Source: CAZSLC01 sp964607675
Lineage (GTDB): Bacteria > Bacteroidota > Bacteroidia > Bacteroidales > UBA932
Direction: 5' to 3'
NCBI GenBank assembly: GCA_964607675.1
Contig: CAZSLC010000033.1
Location: forward strand, 1 to 14,338
DNA length: 14,338 nucleotides
The translations under genes were made by a program, and so were the position numbers. Position 1 is the first letter of the stretch. Each line of letters starts with the position of its first letter. A model generated the notes under the pieces. The model did not search any database. It was not told where the DNA came from and saw only the letters and a program-made list of their open reading frames with translations. Of this stretch, positions 1 through 6,666 are shown piece by piece.

Positions 1-27
1 CTACTCCTTCAGTCACAAATCTTCGGC

Positions 28-53
28 ACGGGTGCTCCATTTTGCGCACCCGT
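28..53. other. Perfect 8-bp inverted repeat (hairpin)
   Basis: ACGGGTGC (28-35) and GCACCCGT (46-53) are perfect inverted repeats around a 10-base loop. The hairpin is GC-rich in an AT-rich region and lies about 30 bases beyond the stop of the coding remnant on the minus strand, so it could end that transcript. There is no T-run on either side, so it is not a classical intrinsic terminator. Confidence 0.4.
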
Positions 54-84
54 CAGAGAGTTAATATGCTGATTTACAATGTTT

Positions 85-177
85 TTATACTACGATTGGG
101 CTGTCTTTCCTCACGAGATTACACCATTCTTCGCGCGTGAGCTTTCCAACAGCTATGGGTGGACTATGATGTTTAAG
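85..177 (-). pseudogene. Possible C-terminal remnant of an unidentified protein
   Basis: On the minus strand a reading frame ending in TAA at 85-87 gives about 30 residues of protein-like composition, including the stretch PPIAVGKLTREEWCNLVRK. Further upstream the same frame stays open but becomes AT-rich and low in complexity, with no start or domain that I can recognise. The stretch is more GC-rich than its surroundings, which fits the tail of a lost gene, possibly from a mobile element. I cannot name the family. It could also be chance. Confidence 0.22.
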
Positions 178-214
178 ATTAACGGAATAGATATGATATA
201 AAATATATAAATAG

Positions 215-245
215 TTTGCAGAATAGAGAATAGGGTTTAACTTTG
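215..245 (+). promoter_or_regulatory. Bacteroidetes-type promoter before small ORF
   Basis: TTTG at 215-218 and TAACTTTG at 238-245 are 19 bp apart. This matches the Bacteroidetes housekeeping promoter (TTTG, about 19 bp, TAnnTTTG). Transcription would begin near 252, about 10 bases before the ATG at 262. Confidence 0.5.
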
Positions 246-261
246 AAGAAAAAATAAGAAG

Positions 262-369
262 ATGGGAATAGTAATTTTAATGGTAATTGTAGCTGCTATT
301 ATATTTCTTTTTTTATTTAAAGCTTTTACAAAGATACTATATTGGTTTATCAATGATTTCTTAAAGTAA
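262..369 (+). CDS. Possible 35-residue single-pass membrane protein
   Basis: This ORF starts with ATG at 262 and ends with TAA at 367-369. It encodes 35 residues. Residues 3-22 are almost entirely hydrophobic (I, V, L, M, A, F), which predicts one membrane helix. After that comes a short amphipathic tail with three lysines and one aspartate. The ATG follows an A-rich stretch (239-261), as is usual for Bacteroidetes starts, and a complete promoter at 215-245 sits at the right distance. No family is recognised. T-rich DNA can produce hydrophobic ORFs by chance, so the main support is the promoter. Its role is unknown; small hydrophobic peptides of this kind include type I toxins and membrane-complex subunits. 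Confidence 0.35.
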   Translation: MGIVILMVIVAAIIFLFLFKAFTKILYWFINDFLK

Positions 370-438
370 AATATAGTTCTACTCTGCAAGCATAATTAAA
401 ATAATTATGTTTACAGAAAAATTCACACACCAAGTTAA

Positions 439-527
439 TAGCCTTATAGAGTATAAGGCAAAGCAAAGATAAAAAGCTATATATAGCTTGTCAATCAAGT
501 CATTAGCCTTATAGAGTATAAGGCAAA
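439..527. repeat. Two 24-bp direct repeats, each a palindrome, around a third palindrome
   Basis: The same 24 bases occur at 439-462 and 504-527. Each contains a perfect stem GCCTTATA-gag-TATAAGGC (441-459 and 506-524). Midway lies an unrelated perfect 16-bp palindrome, AAGCTATATATAGCTT (474-489). The arrangement is nearly symmetrical. It could be a set of protein-binding sites, paired RNA hairpins, or the remains of a small mobile repeat. No gene in the neighbourhood clearly uses it. Confidence 0.75.
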
Positions 528-596
528 AGGGTCTATTAGATGGCCCGCCCTGAAATAAGTTGACAAACAAATATATACAATATAAAACTTATTTAG

Positions 597-716
597 GACA
601 AGATCACAAGAGATTATCCCAAAACCATTGCACAGAACTACCATCCCGATTTTCTCACAGATATAGACAATATCCTCAATATGGAATGCCAGGGCACAGA
701 ACTATTATTCTGTTGA
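597..716 (+). pseudogene. Possible coding remnant without a start
   Basis: Between stops at 594-596 and 714-716 the plus strand reads about 39 codons with a balanced, protein-like composition (for example YHPDFLTDIDNILNMECQGT). There is no credible start at the left, and the frame ends shortly before the trpS-tail repeat begins at 737. I do not recognise the family. A different frame over the same bases gives a longer ORF (560-781) whose composition is less protein-like. Treat this as a possible decayed fragment only. Confidence 0.2.
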
Positions 717-755
717 GACGAAAATATGGTTTCTCTGACGTTAGTTTCTTTCTTT

Positions 756-875
756 TTAGAGTATCACAAATTTATGTTTAAACACAGATTTTGTAGGGGC
801 TATGAAATCCACTAATTCTGTTGATATGTTTTTTGTGAGCTCTCTTATTTTATCAAAATGGTTCATTTGTTTCAT
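756..875 (-). CDS. Second copy of the 39-codon ORF downstream of trpS
   Basis: This is a base-for-base duplicate of the ORF at 1054-1173, carried inside the 203-bp repeat. Its ATG (873-875) again overlaps the stop of a trpS tail, but here that tail is a fragment with no trpS body in front of it, so translational coupling to trpS is not possible. It is probably untranslated unless transcription reads through from trpS. Confidence 0.2.
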   Translation of the reverse strand: MKQMNHFDKIRELTKNISTELVDFIAPTKSVFKHKFVIL

Positions 876-939
876 TTAAATCCCACTGCCTTTTTTGCAA
901 GCTTGAGGGTAGCGGAGGCACTCTCACGAGCCCTTTCGG
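872..939 (-). pseudogene. trpS 3'-end fragment, identical copy
   Basis: On the minus strand this piece encodes the last 21 residues of TrpRS followed by TGA. It is identical to the corresponding part of the intact trpS gene (1170-1237). At 940 the homology stops and a 36-bp unrelated spacer begins; the spacer holds a 7-bp inverted repeat, ATTTAGA/TCTAAAT, at 944-966. Confidence 0.9.
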
Positions 940-975
940 AATAATTTAGAGGATGTTTTTCTAAATCTACGACTA

Positions 976-1033
976 TAGCGGAGGCACTCTCACGGGCCCT
1001 TTCGGTACCGAGGGTAGTCACTCTGCGGAGATA
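976..1033 (-). pseudogene. trpS fragment from a diverged allele
   Basis: These 58 bases match the trpS segment 1208-1265 except at 995, 1007 and 1013. On the minus strand they encode the TrpRS stretch YLRRVTTLGTERARESASA. All three differences are transitions at third codon positions and leave the protein unchanged. That pattern is expected from a functional trpS of a related strain, not from neutral decay of this gene. The fragment is inserted between the two copies of the 203-bp repeat. Confidence 0.85.
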
Positions 1034-1034
1034 G

Positions 1035-1237
1035 GACGTTAGTTTCTTTCTTTTTAGAGTATCACAAATTTATGTTTAAACACAGATTTTGTAGGGGCTA
1101 TGAAATCCACTAATTCTGTTGATATGTTTTTTGTGAGCTCTCTTATTTTATCAAAATGGTTCATTTGTTTCATTTAAATCCCACTGCCTTTTTTGCAAGC
1201 TTGAGGGTAGCGGAGGCACTCTCACGAGCCCTTTCGG
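1035..1237. repeat. 203-bp direct repeat, copy 2 (in place at trpS)
   Basis: This is the copy joined to intact trpS, identical to 737-939. It spans the final codons of trpS, the overlapping 39-codon ORF and a short 3' flank. Confidence 0.97.
1054..1173 (-). CDS. 39-residue ORF overlapping the trpS stop (ATGA)
   Basis: On the minus strand the trpS stop TGA (1170-1172) overlaps the ATG of this ORF (1171-1173), giving the ATGA junction typical of translationally coupled genes. The ORF ends with TAA at 1054-1056. The 39-residue product is basic and soluble-looking, with FDKIRELTKNISTELVDFIA near the N terminus; no signal peptide or membrane segment is evident. I do not recognise it. It could be a genuine small gene at the end of a recA-trpS operon, or the start of a longer gene cut off by the rearrangement that made the repeats. 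The junction supports translation; the short length argues for caution. Confidence 0.4.
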   Translation of the reverse strand: MKQMNHFDKIRELTKNISTELVDFIAPTKSVFKHKFVIL

Positions 1238-2153
1238 TGCCGAGAGTAGTCACTCTGCGGAGATAATCGGTGTCATTGTAAATAGCATCAATCTTCTCTT
1301 TGATAGGCAAGGTCACCTTACATATATCGGCAGCCAATTGCTTTTTCATATCCCCATATCTAATAGAACAATTGTTATACTGCTCTTTAAAGAAATCAAC
1401 CGTTGAGGGATCAGACACAAGAGACATAATAGTAAAGAGATTCTGAATATATTCAGGCATAGGGGCATTGGGCTCCGTAGGACCAGAATCGGTGAGGGCC
1501 TTCATCACTTTCTTAGAAATAGTCTTCTCATCATCATAGAGATATATACCATTCCCCTCACTCTTGCCCATCTTTCCACTCCCGTCAAGACCAGGCACCT
1601 TCACCAGATCCTTACCGAAGTTAAAAGCCTTTGGTTCAGGGAACACCTCCACACCATACATATTGTTAAACCTCCTTGCCAGGACGCGAGCCATCTCAAG
1701 ATGCTGCTCCTGATCCTTCCCCACAGGGACCCAATTGGCACGATGCACTAAAATATCGGACGCCATCAACACAGGATAAGTGAGAAGACCAGCGTTGACA
1801 TTGTCGGGATTGAGCCTCACCTTATCCTTAAACGACGTCGTGCGTTCAAGCTCCCCCTTATAGGCAAGCATATTCAGAAGGACATAAAGCTCACACACCT
1901 CTGGGACATCGCTCTGAACAAACAGAGTTGCCTTCTGGGGATCAAGTCCCGATGCAAGGTACTCCGACAAGATGATCCTCACACTTGCATGGAAGTCGTC
2001 GGGATGGGGGTGAGTAGTGAGTGAATGCAAATCAGCAATGAAGAAGAAACAATTATATTGATCTTGAATTTTTACAAAATTACGAAGTGCTCCAAAATAG
2101 TTGCCCAGGTGAAGATGCCCTGTGGAGCGAATGCCACTTAGTACAGTTTCCAT
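1170..2153 (-). CDS. trpS: Tryptophanyl-tRNA synthetase
   Basis: This enzyme charges tRNA(Trp) with tryptophan using ATP in the cytoplasm. It is a class I synthetase with the usual compact bacterial length (327 residues). The N-terminal GIRSTGHLHLGNYFGAL carries the HIGH-like motif as HLGN at residues 15-18. The KMSKS loop appears as KMGKS (194-198) within GLDGSGKMGKSEGN, and the family segment VGKDQEQHLE lies at about 144-153. The gene begins 12 bp after the recA stop, so the two are probably co-transcribed. No separate promoter is seen. The last 22 codons and the following 135 bp are duplicated downstream (737-939), and a diverged fragment lies between the copies. The gene itself is intact. 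Confidence 0.97.
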   Translation of the reverse strand: METVLSGIRSTGHLHLGNYFGALRNFVKIQDQYNCFFFIADLHSLTTHPHPDDFHASVRIILSEYLASGLDPQKATLFVQSDVPEVCELYVLLNMLAYKGELERTTSFKDKVRLNPDNVNAGLLTYPVLMASDILVHRANWVPVGKDQEQHLEMARVLARRFNNMYGVEVFPEPKAFNFGKDLVKVPGLDGSGKMGKSEGNGIYLYDDEKTISKKVMKALTDSGPTEPNAPMPEYIQNLFTIMSLVSDPSTVDFFKEQYNNCSIRYGDMKKQLAADICKVTLPIKEKIDAIYNDTDYLRRVTTLGTERARESASATLKLAKKAVGFK

Positions 2154-2165
2154 TTTAAATTATTT

Positions 2166-3197
2166 TCAATCGGTTACCCCTTTTATTGCCTCACGGATCT
2201 TACTATCAATCTCTTGAGAGAGCTCCGTATTATCTTTAAGAAGTTGTTTGACAGCTTCCCTTCCTTGAGCAAGTTTGGTATCACCATAGCTAAACCACGA
2301 ACCGCTCTTTTTGATTATATCAAGTTCAACACCTATATCAACGATCTCGCCAACCCTTGAGATGCCCTCTCCAAATACGATATCAAACTCAGCCTTCCTA
2401 AAGGGAGGAGCCATTTTATTTTTAACAATCTTAACCCTCGTGCGGTTGCCCGTAGCATCCTCACCATCCTTTATCTGAGTGATCTTCCTCACATCAATAC
2501 GCACCGAGGCGTAAAATTTGAGGGCATTCCCCCCAGTGGTAGTCTCAGGATTGCCAAACATAATACCGATCTTCTCCCTGAGTTGGTTGATGAAAATGCA
2601 GCAGGTGTTTGTCCTTGAAATATTGGCAGTCAGCTTCCTTAGAGCCTGACTCATCAACCTTGCCTGAAGCCCCATCTTAGAATCACCCATTTCCCCCTCA
2701 ATCTCAGCCTTAGGGGTAAGGGCAGCCACAGAGTCAATCACAATAATATCAATCGCACCACTCCTGATAAGGTTGTCTGCTATTTCGAGAGCCTGTTCCC
2801 CATTGTCTGGCTGCGATATCAAAAGGGTATCAATGTCCACTCCTAAATTTTTAGCATACGTACGGTCAAATGCGTGCTCAGCATCAATTATTGCAGCTAT
2901 TCCACCTTGTTTTTGGGCCTCTGCTATTGCATGGATAGCAAGTGTCGTTTTACCACTTGATTCAGGACCATAAATCTCGATCACCCTCCCCCTCGGATAT
3001 CCACCTACACCAAGAGCATGATCCAAAGCGATTGAGCCAGAAGGAATTACAGAGATCTCCCAATCGGGCTGGTCACCCATCTTCATAATAGCCCCTTTTC
3101 CGAAATCCTTCTCAATCTTGTCTAATGTGGCTTGTAACGCCTTTAGCTTGGCAGCACTATTCGCTTGCCCCCCTTTTTCTTCTACTTCTTTTGCCAT
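2166..3197 (-). CDS. recA: Recombinase RecA
   Basis: RecA forms ATP-dependent filaments on single-stranded DNA, drives strand exchange in homologous recombination, and can act as co-protease in damage responses. The length (343 residues) is standard. Walker A is GPESSGKT at residues 77-84, the catalytic glutamate lies in DAEHA (E107), Walker B is IIVIDS at 151-156, the L1 loop is near EGEMGDSKMG (167-176), and L2 lies in the NPETTTGGNA region (216-225). The ATG is at 3195-3197. It is preceded by a -7 box at 3221-3228 and followed by trpS after 12 bp. recX, often beside recA in other bacteria, is about 3.5 kb away in the opposite transcription unit. No LexA-type palindrome is evident in the promoter. 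Confidence 0.99.
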   Translation of the reverse strand: MAKEVEEKGGQANSAAKLKALQATLDKIEKDFGKGAIMKMGDQPDWEISVIPSGSIALDHALGVGGYPRGRVIEIYGPESSGKTTLAIHAIAEAQKQGGIAAIIDAEHAFDRTYAKNLGVDIDTLLISQPDNGEQALEIADNLIRSGAIDIIVIDSVAALTPKAEIEGEMGDSKMGLQARLMSQALRKLTANISRTNTCCIFINQLREKIGIMFGNPETTTGGNALKFYASVRIDVRKITQIKDGEDATGNRTRVKIVKNKMAPPFRKAEFDIVFGEGISRVGEIVDIGVELDIIKKSGSWFSYGDTKLAQGREAVKQLLKDNTELSQEIDSKIREAIKGVTD

Positions 3198-3220
3198 AAT
3201 AATAATGTTTAGTCAGTGTG

Positions 3221-3228
3221 CAAATATA
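3221..3228 (-). promoter_or_regulatory. -7 box of the recA promoter
   Basis: On the minus strand this reads TATATTTG, a full match to the Bacteroidetes -7 box TAnnTTTG. Transcription would start near 3214 and leave a leader of about 17 bases before the recA ATG. No clear -33 TTTG is seen at the expected distance. Confidence 0.5.
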
Positions 3229-3259
3229 CGAGAAAATATACACTACTGATAATTTTTTC

Positions 3260-3267
3260 TATATTTG
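3260..3267 (+). promoter_or_regulatory. -7 box of the rlmN promoter
   Basis: TATATTTG matches TAnnTTTG and faces away from the recA box, 31 bp between them. Only four bases separate it from the most likely rlmN start codon (3272), so a transcript made here would have almost no leader. No good -33 element is visible. Confidence 0.45.
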
Positions 3268-3271
3268 TACA

Positions 3272-4282
3272 ATGAATTTACTTGGTCATACACTATCAGA
3301 ATTAACAGACATTTGTGCATCATATTCGGCCCCATCTTATACTGCAAAACAGATAGCAGATTGGTTGTACAAAAAAAAGGTCAATAGTATTGATCAGATG
3401 ACCAATCTCTCCAAATCCTTCCGCAGCAAACTCTCAGAACACTACCAAGTTGGAAGGATCGCATACACCTCCAAGATAGAGTCCTCAGACGGTACCAAAA
3501 AATATCTCTTCCCCATCTCAGAGGCTGGTTCAGTAGAGGCAGTGATGATCCCCGACAACGAGAGATACACCATCTGTGTATCTTCCCAAGTGGGGTGCAA
3601 GATGGGATGCAAATTTTGCATGACAGGCAGACAAGGCTTCCATGGCAATCTCGATGCAGGAGCCATCATCTCACAGTTTCTCGAAATAGACGAAGGAGAA
3701 TATCTCACCAATGCAGTCTTTATGGGGATGGGAGAACCACTCGACAACTGGACCAATGTCAAAAAAGCGATAGAAATACTCACCTCCGACTGGGGTTTCG
3801 GGTGGAGTCCTAAGAGGATAACCCTCTCCACCATAGGGGTACAGCCCACATTGAAATATTTCCTCGAAGAGACAACGTGTCACCTCGCAGTGAGCCTGCA
3901 TGATCCATTCTTCGAAGAGAGAGCCTCCCTTATGCCGATGGAGAAAGGATTCCCCCTGGAAGAGACACTCCAGCTTATCAGAGAGTACGATTTCTCAGGA
4001 CAGCGAAGAGTAAGTTTCGAATATATCATGTTCTTTGGGCTCAATGACTCCAAGAGACATGCCGACAGACTCACCTCCCTCTTGAGAGGGATAGAGTGCA
4101 GAGTCAACCTAATCAGATTCCATAAAATACCAGATTCAGACCTATCCCCTTCACCGATGCCGATAATTGAAAAATTCCAAAAGCGGCTCAATGATGGAGG
4201 AGTAATAGCCACCATAAGAGCATCTCGAGGAGAAGACATACTTGCAGCATGTGGAATGTTAGCAGGAAAAAACTTAAAATAA
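3272..4282 (+). CDS. rlmN: Dual-specificity rRNA/tRNA adenine-C2 methyltransferase RlmN
   Basis: RlmN is a radical-SAM enzyme that methylates C2 of A2503 in 23S rRNA and of A37 in some tRNAs. Counted from the ATG at 3272 the product has 336 residues. The [4Fe-4S] cluster motif is GCKMGCKFC (C109, C113, C116). The two mechanistic cysteines of the family are also present: C102 in ICVSSQ and C327 in the C-terminal ILAACGMLAG. An in-frame ATG at 3218 would add 18 residues, but that segment runs through the rlmN -7 box and is not typical of the family; the N terminus MNLLGHTLSEL is, so 3272 is preferred. The next gene follows after 10 bp, so rlmN probably heads the cluster that continues through recX and prfB. 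Confidence 0.96.
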   Translation: MNLLGHTLSELTDICASYSAPSYTAKQIADWLYKKKVNSIDQMTNLSKSFRSKLSEHYQVGRIAYTSKIESSDGTKKYLFPISEAGSVEAVMIPDNERYTICVSSQVGCKMGCKFCMTGRQGFHGNLDAGAIISQFLEIDEGEYLTNAVFMGMGEPLDNWTNVKKAIEILTSDWGFGWSPKRITLSTIGVQPTLKYFLEETTCHLAVSLHDPFFEERASLMPMEKGFPLEETLQLIREYDFSGQRRVSFEYIMFFGLNDSKRHADRLTSLLRGIECRVNLIRFHKIPDSDLSPSPMPIIEKFQKRLNDGGVIATIRASRGEDILAACGMLAGKNLK

Positions 4283-4292
4283 ACACAAAAGG

Positions 4293-6665
4293 ATGAAAAA
4301 CTTCATTATTTCAATCGTATTTCTAATGGCGAGCCTCACATTAACAGCTCAAACAATGCCATTGGATTCTTTGGCGCAAAGACTCAAACAATACGAAGGG
4401 CTCAAACACCGTCCCAAGATAGGGTTGGTACTCGCAGGTGGTGGAGCAAAAGGGTCAGCCCATATAGGGGTGATCAGAGAGATAGAAAAATTGGGCATTC
4501 CGATAGATTATATAGCAGGGACAAGCATGGGGTCCATCATAGGGGGACTCTATGCCCTCGGATACACCGCAGATGAGATGGATGATTTGATAAGCAACAT
4601 GGACTGGTCTATCTATATGAGTGATAAAGTGATAAGAAGCGAGCTCTCCTCCCGTGACAAGATACTTGACAACCAATACCTCCTAACTATCCCATTTGCA
4701 ACGGCATCAGACCTTAAGTCTCAGCTAAAAGACAAAAACGAAAAGGACACACTCAAAAGGGGCGACAATGAGGGAGAAGACAAAGAGGGTGGGGCATTTT
4801 TAAAATCCCTTCCAGGAGGATTTATAAGTGGTAACAACGTCCTCAATCTGCTCAACAGCCTATGTGTCGGATATCAAGACTCCATCGACTTCAATTCACT
4901 TCCTATCCCATACGCATGTGTCACCACAGATGTTCTCACAGGTAAAGAACATGTGATAAGGAGTGGCAAACTCGCCTTGGCCATCAGGGCAAGCATGGCC
5001 ATACCAGGAGTCTTCGCCCCCGTATTGATAGGGGACAAGATGTTGGTTGACGGAGGGATGGTCAACAATTTCCCAGTCGATGTCTGTAAAGAGATGGGGG
5101 CCGACATCATCATCGGTTCGGAGGTGACAGCAGATAAAAAGCTTAAACCCCAAGATCTATCCTCCCTTCCCAGTCTATTGGGGCAGTTGATGAATGTAGT
5201 CACCATGGGACACAACAAAGAGAACAGAAAAATATGCGATATCTACATTCGTCCCGATATCACAGGCTATGGTACCATGAGTTTTGAGAGCGAAAGCATA
5301 GATTCACTCATTGTAAGGGGAGAAAAGGGGGCACTTGTAGTGGAAGACCATCTGCAAGCCCTCAGAAACCTATTAGACGAATATCATACCGAAAAAAATA
5401 TCAACCCCAAAAGAGCAGCCTCTATCAACCTTTCTAAATATTCAAAACTGAGTATAGAGATAGACTCCGTCATCTGTCTTGGAGTCGATGATAGAGATGC
5501 TAAGTGGCTCATGAGAAAAGCACGCCTGACAGATAAAAAGACCATTACAGGGGGAGACATTGATGCTGCCATTGCCATGTTCAACGGTACCAATGCATAT
5601 TCAAGCGTAACATACACAGTGATAGAAGATAAAGACCTCCCTGGCAAATACAATCTCACCTTCAATTTCAAAAAATCGGAACCACACACTTTCGGCTTCG
5701 GATTTAGGTTTGACTCGTATGAGACGGCAGCATTGCTTCTCAAATTTGCATTCAACGAAAGGAAGCTCAAAGGCATTAAATTCAATGTATCATCAAGATT
5801 GAGTTACAACCCTTGGGCAAGTGTCAAATTGTCTTATGTGCCGAGGATACTCCCATCCATCAACCTTGCATACAATTTCAAAAAAGTGCAAGTCACAGTC
5901 AATGATGAAGGAAAGATATATTCCAATATGAGATATATAAAAAACAATGTAGAACTCTACTTCTCCGAGTACCACTCACGATATATAACAACGAAAGTGG
6001 GGGCCAAACTGGACCATTTCGACATCTCTCAACTATTTGGAGGTGATTCAGAGTTAGGTTTGTCAACGAATTATGTAGGGATCTTTGGAGACTTCTCCTT
6101 CGACAACCTCAACAAAGGCTACTTTGCAACAAAAGGGGTTAAATTTGACGTAGGGGGAGATTTTTACTTTTCAAAACTATATGACCTCTCATTCTCACAA
6201 TTTGGCGATGTCAAATTAAATTTCACTGGTCACATCCCACTATTCAATGATAAATTTGTGATAATACCACAGTTGTATAGCAGATTATTGATAGGGCATA
6301 AAATACCTGACATGTACTACAATGTCCTCGGAGGTGTGACAGCAGGACGTTACTTCGACCAGCAGCTTCCATATTACGGAGCCAATAAACCAGAGTTGCT
6401 TTACAACAATGTAGTTATTCTACGAAGCGATTTCAGAGTCAATGTCCGTGGAAAACACTATCTTACTGGTATATTCAATCTGTGTAGAGAGTTTGAACTC
6501 TTTAAAGATATTTTCACACACATAGAATCAGAATCCCATTCATGGTGGGGCTACGGAATACAATATGCCTACGAATCACCAGTAGGGCCCCTCTCATTGG
6601 ATGTCCACTGGTCCACCTTCTCAAAGAAAGTGGGGTTGTATCTCAACTTAGGCTTCTATTTTTAA
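4293..6665 (+). CDS. Patatin-like phospholipase fused to POTRA and outer-membrane barrel
   Basis: This 790-residue protein combines a secreted lipase domain with an outer-membrane barrel, the layout of PlpD-like (type Vd) proteins. Residues 1-20 look like a signal peptide ending TLTAQ. The patatin domain (about 42-340) has the oxyanion loop GGGAKG (49-54), the nucleophile elbow GTSMG with Ser78, and the partner aspartate in DGG (D253). A charged Lys/Glu/Asp-rich insert lies at about 141-168. A POTRA-like segment follows (about 375-460), then alternating barrel strands to the C terminus, which ends in phenylalanine, as expected for a BAM-recognised barrel. All catalytic residues are present, so lipid acyl-ester hydrolysis is likely; the substrate is unknown. 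It lies 10 bp after rlmN and one base before recX. Confidence 0.94.
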   Translation: MKNFIISIVFLMASLTLTAQTMPLDSLAQRLKQYEGLKHRPKIGLVLAGGGAKGSAHIGVIREIEKLGIPIDYIAGTSMGSIIGGLYALGYTADEMDDLISNMDWSIYMSDKVIRSELSSRDKILDNQYLLTIPFATASDLKSQLKDKNEKDTLKRGDNEGEDKEGGAFLKSLPGGFISGNNVLNLLNSLCVGYQDSIDFNSLPIPYACVTTDVLTGKEHVIRSGKLALAIRASMAIPGVFAPVLIGDKMLVDGGMVNNFPVDVCKEMGADIIIGSEVTADKKLKPQDLSSLPSLLGQLMNVVTMGHNKENRKICDIYIRPDITGYGTMSFESESIDSLIVRGEKGALVVEDHLQALRNLLDEYHTEKNINPKRAASINLSKYSKLSIEIDSVICLGVDDRDAKWLMRKARLTDKKTITGGDIDAAIAMFNGTNAYSSVTYTVIEDKDLPGKYNLTFNFKKSEPHTFGFGFRFDSYETAALLLKFAFNERKLKGIKFNVSSRLSYNPWASVKLSYVPRILPSINLAYNFKKVQVTVNDEGKIYSNMRYIKNNVELYFSEYHSRYITTKVGAKLDHFDISQLFGGDSELGLSTNYVGIFGDFSFDNLNKGYFATKGVKFDVGGDFYFSKLYDLSFSQFGDVKLNFTGHIPLFNDKFVIIPQLYSRLLIGHKIPDMYYNVLGGVTAGRYFDQQLPYYGANKPELLYNNVVILRSDFRVNVRGKHYLTGIFNLCREFELFKDIFTHIESESHSWWGYGIQYAYESPVGPLSLDVHWSTFSKKVGLYLNLGFYF

Positions 6666-6666
6666 T

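Larger units (their letters stand above)
737..939. repeat. 203-bp direct repeat, copy 1 (displaced copy of the trpS tail)
   Basis: These 203 bases are identical to 1035-1237, 298 bp further on. Read on the minus strand, the repeat contains the last 21 codons plus stop of trpS (872-937), the whole 39-codon ORF that overlaps the trpS stop, and 19 bp beyond it. The flanking bases differ at both ends (736 versus 1034, 940 versus 1238), so the edges are sharp. Confidence 0.97.

Noticed and set aside
439..527. CRISPR array
   Set aside because: Only two repeat units, each internally palindromic with a single spacer that is itself a palindrome, and no cas genes.
379..570. 63-codon minus-strand ORF
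   Set aside because: It lies over the palindromic repeats, which alone explain its open frame and repeated residues; no promoter or family match.
560..781. 73-codon plus-strand ORF
   Set aside because: Its composition is not protein-like, it runs into the trpS-tail repeat on the antisense side of the small ORF, and a competing frame looks more coding.
737..1237. Attachment site of an integrative element at trpS
   Set aside because: The repeat extends well past the gene end into flanking sequence, no integrase is present, and only 95 bp separates the copies; duplication or assembly error explains it as well.
3218..3271. Upstream ATG giving an 18-residue longer RlmN
   Set aside because: The extension covers the rlmN -7 box and does not resemble RlmN N termini; the start at 3272 does.
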